This document shows positions 15,113 to 25,800 of a stretch of DNA of 64,000 nucleotides, one piece after another; position 1 is the stretch's first letter; the number at the start of each line of letters is the position of its first letter. Source of the stretch: Lachnospiraceae bacterium UBA3850 (GTDB taxonomy: Bacteria > Bacillota > Clostridia > Lachnospirales > Lachnospiraceae); contig DGHK01000054.1 of NCBI GenBank assembly GCA_002392655.1, positions 253-64,252 on the forward strand. The letters are read 5' to 3'. The position numbers and the translations under genes were made by a program. A model generated the notes under the pieces. That model saw only the letters and a list, made by a program, of their open reading frames with translations. It made no database searches and was not told where the DNA came from.

Positions 15113-18100
15113 ATGAAAAAACAATTACGTAAATGCCTTGCAACATTAGTAGCAGGCGCAATGCTTTTTTCCGGTATCGTAGTACCACAAAGTAAACACA
15201 CTGTGGAAGCTGCCGAAGCAGATACAACCTATCTGACCACAGATCGAGATGATCCGAGAAGTGGAAATATCTTTATCGAGGTACCCGGCACCCTGAAAAA
15301 GCAGGACATTCAGGCTGCAATAGACAGAATAAATGAGATAAGGAAGGAAGCATGTGATAATGGTTATCCTTATCCAAATGACGGTAATGGCACTCAGCTT
15401 CCCACAAAGCTCACATCTAAGGATTATGTTCCGATAAAATGGTCACTGGGTATGGAAAAATTAGCCATAATCCGTGCAGCCGAGTACAGCATACATTTGG
15501 GACACGTCCGTCCGAATTCTTCCGGCGAACATGCTTACAATATGCCAGTAATTAATGAAACAAAGGTTTGGCTTGAAAATCTTGCAGCAAACTCCTCCAG
15601 CAAAACCGACCTCGTGACATCTATTAACCAATGGTATGGTGAAAAGGGCGCCTACGTTAATGGGGAATCAGGTTATGGTCACTATCAGCTTATGATAAAC
15701 CCTAAGATTACGTGCTTTGGTATGGGACAGTTCTATAATAAAGATTCTTATTATAAAAACTATACCTCCGGACTATTCAGCCATTCTCTCGGCTCAGATG
15801 ATTTACAAACTTCTTTTAATTATAACGGAGATTACATACAACTGGTTGAAATCAGCAATTCTTATGTTTCATCCATCAACATCGTCGGCTCCGGTATATG
15901 TAATATAGGCGATACAGAGACCTTCTATGCAAATGCTGTAACCTCCTTCGATAATAACTATACAGCAAAGATCAATAAAGGCATCACCTGGTCATCCTCT
16001 GACACAGGTGTCGCTACTATAGATGCAGTAACCGGCGAATTCACTGCAAAAAGTATCGGAGAAACCACCATTACCGCTTCCATGAGTAATGGCGAAGGTG
16101 GCTCCTTCGATGTATTAGTGCTTCCATCAGGTGTATCCCTTCAGTCCATTCAGCAGCCTGAGATGATAACGGTGGATTTTAATACAAAGCCTGTCCTTCC
16201 GGATAAAGTAGCATGTATTCTGTCAAATGGTGAAACCATAGATGTAAATGTTAAGTGGGACAGCTATGATACTGATAACCTTTTTACACATGATAGTAGT
16301 AAAGAATTTATCATAACAGGTAGTATTCTGGACCAGACAGTTGAACAAAAGATACATGTAAATCCCGCAAAGATAACAAAAGTACATACTGATGATCTTG
16401 AGATAACTGTTGATGCAGGAACCAAGCCTTCTTACCAGAATAACACCTCATATTCGCTTGAAAATGGGTGGTCATACTCAACATACAGCATAAACTGGGA
16501 CCGTACCCCTTATCATATGGATCCCCACGGGGGCGACTACAGAGTAAAGGGAACCTTCAATATATACTATGATGGAGAAGCACTTCCATATGAAATATAT
16601 ACAAATCTTCATGTCAATCCTGCTACTTTAACAGGTTTAACCCCGGATGAAACGGAAATTACTGTCGATAGCGGCACAGCCCCTACACTTCCTATCGTCA
16701 GAGCTTCCTGGTCTATAGATGTTGAGCCGACAATTGAAGATATAGAGTGGGAAAACACCGAGCCTTCATACGAATATTCAGACCCAAATGACATCTCCAG
16801 AAAATATTTTATGAGAGATGGTGGAGATTATACTATCATTGGCAGCTACGGAGATAAAACCACAGAAGTTACAGTACATGTAAATCGTGCAACTATAGAA
16901 GCTATTTCCTATCCTTTTGATACAAATGCTTTGGTTGTTGAATCTGGCGAGATGCCAGAGCTTCCTGAGAGTGCCAAGGTGTCCTGGTCAAATGGAGATG
17001 TTTCAACAGAACCCATATTCTGGGAGTCTATATCTCCAGATAGCTATAATGTAATAGAAGGCAATTCCTTTACTGTAAACGGTACCTGCAAAGGACAAAA
17101 TGTTTCAGTTGATGTAACGGTTCATCCTGCATATATCAAAGCTTATGACGATTTAGAAGAGATAGAGGTTATCGAACGCATAGCTCCTGTTCTTCCGGAA
17201 AAGGTAAATATCCATTGGAGCAACGGTATGGAAAGTGAAGAAGAGGTTACATGGGACGAGATAGACAAATCCCTTTATTCACAGCCCGGTACATTTGAAG
17301 CTTATGGATATGTAACAGCAAATGATGAACAATATCAGATACAAAATACCATAAAGGTAGTTCCAAGAACGCCTGTATCCGTAGAACTTAAAAATGGCGG
17401 TCTGACTGAAGATACAACACTGTATAGTTATGATATTTCAGAAATAAAGGGTACTATTATCGTAACATATGATAATCAGGAAAAAGAAGAAATTGACATA
17501 AATGAGTCTATGATTTATGGACTGGATGAATCCTCTAAGGAAAATGAACAGAGTATCAAAATCCACTACAAGGAGTCTGATCTTGATTTTTATATCCCTG
17601 TTACAGTATATATGCTGAGCAGAACCGGCATACGCATATCTTCGTTACCATCTACTCTTGATTATATAGAAGGCTATGAGCTGGATATAGCTGGCATTGA
17701 GGTAGAGGAGATTCTCAGTGACGGAAGCACCCGTACTATAGAACCATACGAATATAATGTGGAGGATTTTATATATGAAAGCAGACCGGAGACCTATGGA
17801 ACAAATACAGTAACTCTGAATCTGTATGGTTTTTCTACTACCTATGATATAAATGTCAGAGAGAAAGCTCTGAAAAGTATTTCCATAATAGAAACACCGG
17901 AAAAACTCGAATATGTTGAAGGACAGACCTTTGATTATAACGGAATTAGTATATATGGATACTATGATAACGGTGACGAGGAGATACTCGATAGCAGCCT
18001 GGCTATCTACAGTATAAATGCTGCTTTTGATGAAGTCGCCGGCAAACTAGAGCTGACTGATATCGGATCAGATGTTAATACTGAAACCATCGGTTCTCAA

Positions 18101-20767
18101 ACTGTATATGTCATATATGAAAATCCCAATGAATATGATGACGTTGACCGTTATATATATAACACCTTCAATATAGATGTTATTCCAAGGATAGTTACAC
18201 ATCTTGATTGGAACCAGCTTCCTGCAGTACTGGAATTCCCAAAGGATGACATCACATTTGCTGATTATAACTTCTCAGATGGTATTATTACAGCATATTA
18301 CAATGATGAAACTTCTGAAGAAATCAATCTCTCTGATACAGAAATCAGTAATTTTGACATTACAACCATTGGCAAACAAACTGTAAATGTTTATTTCGGT
18401 GGCCATTTTACTACATTTACTGCAACTGTACGTAAACCCGAACTTACTGATATCAGAGTTACAGGTCCTGATGCAACCAGCTATGCCGAGGGTGAGTTCC
18501 TGGATCTAACCGGACTGAAGCTGACCTATTACTATGATAATGGTTTATCAGAAACCGTTGATATAGACGAATACAGCAGCGATATAAGCATTTCCTTTGA
18601 GGATAATTCTGATATTCATTCCGAGCTTAGTAAGGGTAACAAGACTCTTATCGTCAAATATAAGAATAATGCTGTCGCTACGGAGAATGATGAGCCAATT
18701 ATCATTCACGTCAGTGAACGGGTAGCTATAAGAGTAAAAAACATGCCTGCAAAGCTTGAATATCCGGAAGGCACCAGTCTTGATCTTACAGGGCTTCAGC
18801 TTGAATCTGTTTTTGCAGATAATACAACCAAACTGATTCCGGAATCAGATTATAACATCAGTAGTGATACAGATACCTTCTTTGAAAATGTAGGAAGCTA
18901 TACCATTAATCTTGAAGCATATGGTCTCAAGACAGCCTTTGACATTACTGCACGCACCAAAAGAATAACCGAACTCTCTCTTGATCCTTCAAGGATCAAA
19001 TCAGATTATGCCCAGGGACAGCCTCTTGATATAACAGGTCTCAAGGTTACTGCTAATTACGATAATGGAACAAGCGGAGAGCTTAGCTGCAGTAACAATG
19101 GCATAACTGATATCACACTGTATAATATCCGAATGAATGTCACCGCAACCGGAAATGGAACAAGCTGGAACACAAATACTATAGGAAAAAATACTATGTA
19201 TGTAGTAATTAAGGAAGCTTATACAGATGCTCCATACATTAAAGCACCATTTACAGTTACTGTAGAACCAAAGGTAGCTCGGTCTATTTCCATAAAAACC
19301 TATCCAACGACTACCACTATTCCGCAAAATGATACCGGATACAACTCCGGCACATTTGCAGATGGCGTATTAAATGTTACTAATAATTGTAACTATATGG
19401 AAGAAATTGGATTCGGAAACAAGGGTGTCGTTATATCAGATTTCGATATCAGCAGGATTGGTCTGCAGACAGTTACCGTTTCATATGGCAGAGCAGCTAC
19501 AACATTTGAAGTAGAAGTTACCAAGCCGGAGATTACAGGACTTTCAGTTACTGCACCGGATAAGACCAGTTATGAAAAGGGTGAGGACATCGATCTTGCA
19601 GGAGCCGAAGTCATCCTTGAACTGAATAATGGTCAGACTAGAACCTTTGATCTGACAGATGCAAATGATATGGATGAGCTTAAGGCTGAATATGCTATAG
19701 ATATAGTAACTGAGCTTGTTGATGGCTCCGGTAACAGTACCGATACTTCAAGCACCGGATCAAAAGCCCTTGTAGTTAAATACGTTATGAATGGTGTTTC
19801 TCAGCAACTTGATATTCCCGGAGGAAATATTTCCATTGATGTACATGAACCTGTAATTCCTGATGATACGGATGATTCCTCATCAAACTATAACGATTCT
19901 GCCAATTCAGGCTCCGGTTCAGGCAGTAATGGTTCAAGTAACAATGGTTCCGGTAATTCTGGCTCCGGTTCAGGCAGCAATGATTCAGGTAATTCTGGCT
20001 CCGGTTCAGGCAGCAATGATTCAGGTAATAATGATTCAGGTAATTCTGGCTCCGGTTCAGGCAGCAATGGCTCAGGTAATTCTGGCTCTGGTTCAGACAG
20101 TAGCGATTCCGGCAGCAATGGTTCAGGTAATTCTGGCTCTGGTTCCAGCAACAGTGATTCAGGTAATTCTGGCTCTGGTTCCAGCAGCAGTGGTTCCGGC
20201 AATACAGATAAGCATACTTCTAAGAAGATAACCACAGCAAACGGTACCCAGTTCATCAAAGCAGATGGAAATCCAGCAAGATCTGAATGGGTTACAATCG
20301 ATGGCGTAATGTATTATTTTAATGATGATACTTTTAATGCATCCAGCGAATGGCGTGACGGTAAATGGATCAATGCTGATGGTTCATGTACCTATGAAGG
20401 AATACTCCAGTGGAAGAGCAATAGTACAGGCTGGTGGGTTGAAGACAGCGCAGGCTGGTATCCTGTAAGCAGTTGGCAGAAGATAGACGGAATCTGGTAT
20501 TACTTTAATTCATCCGGTTATATGGCTTCCGGAGAATACTATAATGGTTACTGGTTTAATAGTGACGGTTCCTGGAACAGCATGTATTATCTGTCCTGGA
20601 AGAGTAACAGTACAGGCTGGTGGGTTGAGGACGAGGCCGGATGGTGGCCGGTTAATAGCTGGCTCAAGATAGATGGCTACTGGTACTACTTCGACAGCAA
20701 CGGATACATGGTTACAAATCAGTATATAGACGGTTGGTGGATTGGCTCCGATGGAGTATGCTACTAA
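15113..20767 (+). CDS. Secreted CAP/SCP-domain protein with Ig-like repeats and wall-binding repeats
   Basis: 1884 residues. A signal peptide (MKKQLRKCLATLVAGAML onward) is followed by a CAP/SCP domain at about 50-215 (WSLGMEKLAIIRAAEYSIHL, WLENLAA, GYGHYQLMINPKITCFGMGQ). Then come a Big2-like domain with TWSSSDTGVATIDAVTGEFT, several Big_4-type repeats (PxLPxxVxxxWSNG) and many Big_3-type repeats (LEYxEGxxLDLTGLxL...YDNG). A Ser/Gly/Asn-rich linker leads to C-terminal Trp-rich cell-wall-binding repeats (GWWVEDSAGWYPVSSWQKID, repeated). It is probably a long wall-attached stalk that presents the CAP domain; its ligand is unknown. GAGGAGAAGG precedes the ATG. It ends at a duplicated terminator. 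Confidence 0.9.
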   Translation: MKKQLRKCLATLVAGAMLFSGIVVPQSKHTVEAAEADTTYLTTDRDDPRSGNIFIEVPGTLKKQDIQAAIDRINEIRKEACDNGYPYPNDGNGTQLPTKLTSKDYVPIKWSLGMEKLAIIRAAEYSIHLGHVRPNSSGEHAYNMPVINETKVWLENLAANSSSKTDLVTSINQWYGEKGAYVNGESGYGHYQLMINPKITCFGMGQFYNKDSYYKNYTSGLFSHSLGSDDLQTSFNYNGDYIQLVEISNSYVSSINIVGSGICNIGDTETFYANAVTSFDNNYTAKINKGITWSSSDTGVATIDAVTGEFTAKSIGETTITASMSNGEGGSFDVLVLPSGVSLQSIQQPEMITVDFNTKPVLPDKVACILSNGETIDVNVKWDSYDTDNLFTHDSSKEFIITGSILDQTVEQKIHVNPAKITKVHTDDLEITVDAGTKPSYQNNTSYSLENGWSYSTYSINWDRTPYHMDPHGGDYRVKGTFNIYYDGEALPYEIYTNLHVNPATLTGLTPDETEITVDSGTAPTLPIVRASWSIDVEPTIEDIEWENTEPSYEYSDPNDISRKYFMRDGGDYTIIGSYGDKTTEVTVHVNRATIEAISYPFDTNALVVESGEMPELPESAKVSWSNGDVSTEPIFWESISPDSYNVIEGNSFTVNGTCKGQNVSVDVTVHPAYIKAYDDLEEIEVIERIAPVLPEKVNIHWSNGMESEEEVTWDEIDKSLYSQPGTFEAYGYVTANDEQYQIQNTIKVVPRTPVSVELKNGGLTEDTTLYSYDISEIKGTIIVTYDNQEKEEIDINESMIYGLDESSKENEQSIKIHYKESDLDFYIPVTVYMLSRTGIRISSLPSTLDYIEGYELDIAGIEVEEILSDGSTRTIEPYEYNVEDFIYESRPETYGTNTVTLNLYGFSTTYDINVREKALKSISIIETPEKLEYVEGQTFDYNGISIYGYYDNGDEEILDSSLAIYSINAAFDEVAGKLELTDIGSDVNTETIGSQTVYVIYENPNEYDDVDRYIYNTFNIDVIPRIVTHLDWNQLPAVLEFPKDDITFADYNFSDGIITAYYNDETSEEINLSDTEISNFDITTIGKQTVNVYFGGHFTTFTATVRKPELTDIRVTGPDATSYAEGEFLDLTGLKLTYYYDNGLSETVDIDEYSSDISISFEDNSDIHSELSKGNKTLIVKYKNNAVATENDEPIIIHVSERVAIRVKNMPAKLEYPEGTSLDLTGLQLESVFADNTTKLIPESDYNISSDTDTFFENVGSYTINLEAYGLKTAFDITARTKRITELSLDPSRIKSDYAQGQPLDITGLKVTANYDNGTSGELSCSNNGITDITLYNIRMNVTATGNGTSWNTNTIGKNTMYVVIKEAYTDAPYIKAPFTVTVEPKVARSISIKTYPTTTTIPQNDTGYNSGTFADGVLNVTNNCNYMEEIGFGNKGVVISDFDISRIGLQTVTVSYGRAATTFEVEVTKPEITGLSVTAPDKTSYEKGEDIDLAGAEVILELNNGQTRTFDLTDANDMDELKAEYAIDIVTELVDGSGNSTDTSSTGSKALVVKYVMNGVSQQLDIPGGNISIDVHEPVIPDDTDDSSSNYNDSANSGSGSGSNGSSNNGSGNSGSGSGSNDSGNSGSGSGSNDSGNNDSGNSGSGSGSNGSGNSGSGSDSSDSGSNGSGNSGSGSSNSDSGNSGSGSSSSGSGNTDKHTSKKITTANGTQFIKADGNPARSEWVTIDGVMYYFNDDTFNASSEWRDGKWINADGSCTYEGILQWKSNSTGWWVEDSAGWYPVSSWQKIDGIWYYFNSSGYMASGEYYNGYWFNSDGSWNSMYYLSWKSNSTGWWVEDEAGWWPVNSWLKIDGYWYYFDSNGYMVTNQYIDGWWIGSDGVCY
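19900..20205 (+). repeat. Ser/Gly/Asn-coding imperfect tandem repeats
   Basis: Repeated GGCTCCGGTTCAGGCAGC-AATGATTCAGGTAATTCT-type units within the preceding gene encode NSGSGSGSND-like linker sequence. Near-identical units suggest recent expansion by slippage or recombination. Confidence 0.9.
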
Positions 20768-20805
20768 TCATACTATAGAGACATTAATACTATTAGAAGT
20801 CTAAT

Positions 20806-20975
20806 CACCAATAATAAATCGGCTACCACATTCCTTTTTAGGTTTTGTGGTAGCCGATATTTTTTTATCCTACTATGTGACAAGGGGACAGGCACCTTGT
20901 CACCAATAATAAATCGGCTACCACATTCTTTTTAAGGTTTTGTGGTAGCCGATATTTTTTAACCTGCTATGTGAC
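20806..20975 (+). terminator. Tandemly duplicated terminator
   Basis: ATCGGCTACCACA pairs with TGTGGTAGCCGAT at 20818-20858 with T7 behind it, and the same hairpin recurs at 20913-20953 with T6. The period is 95 bases. The first unit ends with a 27-bp repeat (20877-20903), and the second is followed by another in opposite orientation. The hairpins can also serve the converging minus-strand operon. Confidence 0.9.
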
Positions 20976-21005
20976 CATGTGACAAAGTGCCTGTCCCCCT
21001 GTCAC
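20877..21005. repeat. 27-bp hairpin repeats, inverted pair
   Basis: Copies at 20877-20903 (GGGGACAGGCACC orientation) and 20979-21005 (opposite). The second copy supplies the TGA stop codon of the AAA+ ATPase gene (21002-21004 on the minus strand). Confidence 0.95.
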
Positions 21006-22825
21006 ATGAGGTCTGAACACTTTATGAGCATGAGCTTATCCATGTCAGAGCTCATGCCTCCCTCCTCCATAAGACGGTTGGCCTGGTTTGTAATTACATT
21101 CTCGAAGTAGTTTCTGACAGAACGGGCATTACCGAAGTTCTCTGTTTCTTTATCTCTCATCTTTCGTATAGCCTGCAGTATTATCTCGTCTGAACCTTCT
21201 TCAAGGCTGTAATCCTGTTCTGTTACATAACCCTTAAATATCTGCAGAAGCTCATCATCAGAGTAATCATTAAACTGTATATATCGATTGAAACGGGATC
21301 TGAGTCCCGGGTTGGAATTGATGAAGTCTTCCATTTCGTCGGTATAACCTGCAACAATTACAACCAGATTGTCTCTGTTGTCTTCCATAAGCTTCAGGAG
21401 AGTATTGATAGCTTCCTGACCAAAATCACCTTCGCTGTCACTTACAAGGGAATAGGCCTCATCTATAAACAGGATTCCGCCCATCGCACTTTTCACTACT
21501 TCAGTAACCTTCTCGGCTGTCTGTCCCATATAGCCTGCAACCATGCCGCTCCTGTCAGTTTCTATCATATGCCCCTTCTCAAGAATACCAAGAGTCTTGT
21601 ATATCCTTCCTATAGCACGTGCTATAGTAGTTTTTCCTGTTCCGGGATTTCCCGTAAATACCAGATGTCTTGACATAACCGGACTTTTCAGCCCCTTACG
21701 GCGACGCATCTCATTTATCAGAATCATATTAACCATATCATGGATCTCTTTTTTCACACTACCGAGACCAATCATGGAATCCACATCCTTCAAAATGTCA
21801 TTAATAGTATCCATATCAATCATGGATCCAACCGCAGGCTTATCACCGCCAAGCATAGAACTGCTTCTGCCATATGTGGCCGCTCCTGAAATGAGAGACA
21901 TATTACCACGGGCAGTCTCCATAGACTTTTCACGATCATTCCTGTCAGAGTAGTCCTGAGCAGCATTACCATTACTCTGAGGAGCATTTATATTATTCTG
22001 AGAAACATTTCCAGTGCTCTGAAAACTATTTCCCGAACTCTGAGCATAGCTTCCATTTTTTTCAGACGCACTCTGTCCATCACCAGTCTTAGGGGCGCCG
22101 CCTGTTATATCACCCGCCGGCATATTACGCATCCTTAGTCGCATTCCACCCCTATAGGCTCCTTCACCCGTATCCGATTCTTTTTCCGGTCCCATATTTC
22201 CATCAGAACCTGTGGTTTTTACTGCTCTCCCATTAGTACTTATTCTGGTATTCTGATCCGACACATTACCACGACTTGGATTAGCTTCACCCATCCTGAA
22301 GGACATAGCCTCATTAAACTGAGGACTCATAAGGGCATCCATTTCTTCCATGTGAAATATATAGTTCAAAATGTTATTAATAAAATATTCCTGAATCATA
22401 ACACTAAACCTGAGTCTGGCTCCGGTGCAGTTCAGCATCCCATCTCCAAACTGCTTCATAGTATTATAGAGAGTTCTGGTATCCTCCATGAAACAATTAG
22501 GTTCCGGTTTCAGCTTCTTCTCAAGACCAGCCACAGTTTTAATAGAGATGGGAAGACACTTCAGATAGCTTCTGTCAGATATACTGTCCAGACCATAGCT
22601 CTTTGTAAGAACAGTATAGTCAAAGGATATGCCAAAGGTTCTGTTGATATAGTCTATCTCCACTACATCCACATACCCGTCACTTGCTGCAACAAGAAAT
22701 CCCATTCGTATGGTATCATCGCAGAACTGGTAAAACAGTTCCTCATAAGGAACCTCCGGAACCATTTTACCATATCTGTTGCATATCTCTTTGCATTTCA
22801 AAAGAGCGGATCCTATCGTCTCCAT
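21002..22825 (-). CDS. AAA+ ATPase of the CbxX/SpoVK type with N-terminal accessory domain
   Basis: 607 residues. The N-terminal 120 residues contain FLVAASDGYVDVVEIDYINR, which resembles the acidic loop of TerB-like domains. A 150-residue low-complexity Asn/Gly/Ser/Gln linker follows. The C-terminal AAA+ module has Walker A GNPGTGKTT (about residue 392), the pore-type sequence GYMGQTAEKV, Walker B GGILFIDEAY and an arginine-finger region PGLRSRFNRYI, as in CbxX/CfxQ and EccA-like ATPases. It is the last gene of the GH2/peptide/surface-protein operon, 25-35 bases after the preceding gene. Its stop codon lies in a 27-bp repeat. ATG at 22825 is preferred over GTG at 22834 because GAGGTGG precedes it. 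Role unknown; remodelling of an export or assembly partner is speculation. Confidence 0.85.
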   Translation of the reverse strand: METIGSALLKCKEICNRYGKMVPEVPYEELFYQFCDDTIRMGFLVAASDGYVDVVEIDYINRTFGISFDYTVLTKSYGLDSISDRSYLKCLPISIKTVAGLEKKLKPEPNCFMEDTRTLYNTMKQFGDGMLNCTGARLRFSVMIQEYFINNILNYIFHMEEMDALMSPQFNEAMSFRMGEANPSRGNVSDQNTRISTNGRAVKTTGSDGNMGPEKESDTGEGAYRGGMRLRMRNMPAGDITGGAPKTGDGQSASEKNGSYAQSSGNSFQSTGNVSQNNINAPQSNGNAAQDYSDRNDREKSMETARGNMSLISGAATYGRSSSMLGGDKPAVGSMIDMDTINDILKDVDSMIGLGSVKKEIHDMVNMILINEMRRRKGLKSPVMSRHLVFTGNPGTGKTTIARAIGRIYKTLGILEKGHMIETDRSGMVAGYMGQTAEKVTEVVKSAMGGILFIDEAYSLVSDSEGDFGQEAINTLLKLMEDNRDNLVVIVAGYTDEMEDFINSNPGLRSRFNRYIQFNDYSDDELLQIFKGYVTEQDYSLEEGSDEIILQAIRKMRDKETENFGNARSVRNYFENVITNQANRLMEEGGMSSDMDKLMLIKCSDLM

Positions 22826-22859
22826 GTTTTCCACCTCTATCCTTTGAGTTTCCTGAATG

Positions 22860-25800
22860 CTACTTTTTCAGCTTTCGAGCCTTCATCCGTATCTCAAATA
22901 TTACAACTATCGCAAGTGCAGATGCAACCAGCAGGAACCACCACATTCCAAGATTCATCTCATCACCTGTATTAGCTGCCGGTTTGCTTCCTGTATTGGC
23001 TGCCGGTTTACTTCCTGTATTATTTGCCTTATTATCCGGTGCATTACCCGGCTTATTATTAGTATTATTCTGAGTATTATCAGTTCCATTCTGAGCACCA
23101 TTACTCTGATCCGGTGCTGCATTAACAGTAAATCCCGCATTTGCGCTTCCGTCATCAAATACTACTGTAATCTGATGTTCTCCAACAGTAAGCGTCTCAA
23201 GATATGCCGCACTTAGCTTTATTATGACACTACCTGCAGAAGCCTCATAATTAGATGCTTCAATCTCTTTTCCATCTATCAGTACCTTCCGGAAACGGTT
23301 AAAGGTCTCCTCATCCTTTACTGATCTCTGGAACCTGAAATCAGAGGTTACTCCACTTCCCTTCGTCCATACATTTCCATCACCGGAAATCGCCCGGTAC
23401 GTTACTGCATTTTCGTCAGAAACCGGAATAGCTCTTGTTTCCTTCTCGCCGCAGCGACGGCAGGTACGGATTTCTTCTCCCTCCTCAGTCTCTGTAGCTT
23501 CCTTTGTAACCGTCCAGTCACTCCAGTCATGACCAAGCGCCGGTATATCCTCTGTCTTTGTGTGTGAGCTGTCCAGTCTGCAGGTGTAGGTTCTGACACC
23601 CTTCTCTGTACAGGTCGGTTCAGTAGTAATCCTTCCCTCATCCCAGTCATGCTCATGTGCCGGCTCTTCAATACTAACCTGATAATTTCCGGTTACAGTT
23701 CCGGTATAGTTACCCTTTCCGGTTACAGTTACCGTAACTTCTCCATCGCTGGTCTGAGTAATACTTATATCATAATCTCTTCCTTGAACCAGCTCTGTTT
23801 CATCAAGCATAACCCTGAGTGCCTTTTTCAGTTCATCCACAGAGTCATACTTTTCTTCTGCTATAAGCTCCGCAGCTTCTGTAATATCAACCGGCGAAAT
23901 GGTAAATACAATTATCTGATCCTCTAATCCGGTAATGCTATCAGCACCGTCAGTTCCTTCCTCCAGTAACCATACAAAGCCTTCATTGATCTTAGCTCTG
24001 ACGGTATAGGTTCCGGCATCTGTTGCTACGACATTTCCATTCTTATCAATAGTTATGCCTTCACCGGATAATGTATAGAATTCACTTCCGGAAACTCCGA
24101 TCTTCGCTTCACCATCATATATGCTGTCTGCACCCATAGGTATAGGAACTTCATTTGTAAATTCATATACATAGGTCGATATATTGCTGTCCCATAATCC
24201 ATCTCTAATGGTATATGCTCTGATAGTAATACTTGTTTCGCCCTCCGGAAGATCCTCTCTTCTTATGGAAATACTTTCTCCCTCATACAGCCTGCTTGTA
24301 TCAGAAACTGTCGGATCACTTCCGTCTGTTGTGTACCAGATAGCTCCTCCCTCAGTATCCGTACTAAGAGATGTAACCTGATCGTAGAGATATTTTCCTG
24401 AAGCAAGCTCAGCATCAGGCGATGCAGCATGGGCTGCCTCATCCACAACAAGATTCATAGTTACAGTCGTATCATACTCATATGGATTTTCAACTATATC
24501 AGGAAGCGTGACTACTCCTGTCGCAGTCCATATCACCTCTTCTCTCTGGTCTGCCGGAATCTCAGGAACAAGTGTCCATTCAGGAATCACATCCGCTTCT
24601 ATTCCATTATCAAGTCTTATCTTAACCGTCTTTGGCAGGTATCTGCTAACCGCCTCCAGATCAGCACCATGAGGAATACCATATACATCTGATGGATCCT
24701 CTACATCAGCCGCCAGCTTATACTTGGTAGTAGGGAAAGTATAGCTTACTACATCTTCTACATCATCCAGATTTGCCGGGAAGCCATTAACACTAGCTGT
24801 CACATTATCCGCATAGAAGAATACCGCAGCCATATATACTTCCTGACCATCTTCCAGCCTGGTTGCCTTGATCTTATCTGCATATTCGCCATCTGAATAT
24901 GGTCTTAGCTTAACATTTGCAGTATAAGGAACTTCATAATCTGCTATCTTCCCGCCAGACTCTCCGGTCAAAGGCTCCGGAGTCCAGGTAAGCTCTACAC
25001 ACTCAGGCGCTATACTATATGTATTGGAAACTGTAACATCCATAGCAGTAACCGCCGGACTCAACTCAGTTCCACCCTCAGGCGTATCAACCGTTACGGC
25101 AATATTATTAACCAAAGGTATATAATCAGCCTGTACTATAACTTCACTGCTGGTCAGCCCCTCCGGAATCTGAATAGATATCGATCTTTCATATTCCTGT
25201 GACACATCTATCCTGGAATAAACGTCTCCATTATAGTAAATACCATCCCATACTATAAATTTCTCATTCGGTACATCTATAGCAGCTATGGATACCATTT
25301 GTCCCTGCTTAGCATAAAGATCCACTGTCATATTTTCATCTACAGTTCCGAGGTTCATATCATAAGCCTTGAGCTTAACATTTATAAGCTCCTCAGGTGC
25401 CTCTTCTCCACCACTTTCGGCTGTAGCCGGAAATGTAAAGGATACTGTAGCATGTCCATCCGAATCATACTTAGTAGCAACTGCAGTTTCTTCATTTACA
25501 GTACCTGCAACATCACTGGTAAATGCAATGTACTGCTCCGGATTCATAGGAATAGTAACCGTTGCCGTATATGCAGTACTGTTGTATGCATTTCCGGAAT
25601 CTACCACAGTTTTCTCCACAGTTCCATCATCGGTTTCTTCTGTTACGGAATATGTCCATACAACCGGGTAAGTATATGAACCTTCAACAGTATTAAAGCT
25701 TACCACTGCATCTGTATCAAGAGACTGACCTGCTACCGGTGCATCAATAAGAGTAGCGATTTCACTTATCCTGTCTCTGTAATTTGCCTTAAACATCAGC

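Noticed and set aside
19888-20259. Minus-strand frame of Leu/Pro/Glu repeats (123 codons)
   Set aside because: Antisense shadow of the Ser/Gly/Asn linker repeats in the CAP-domain protein gene.
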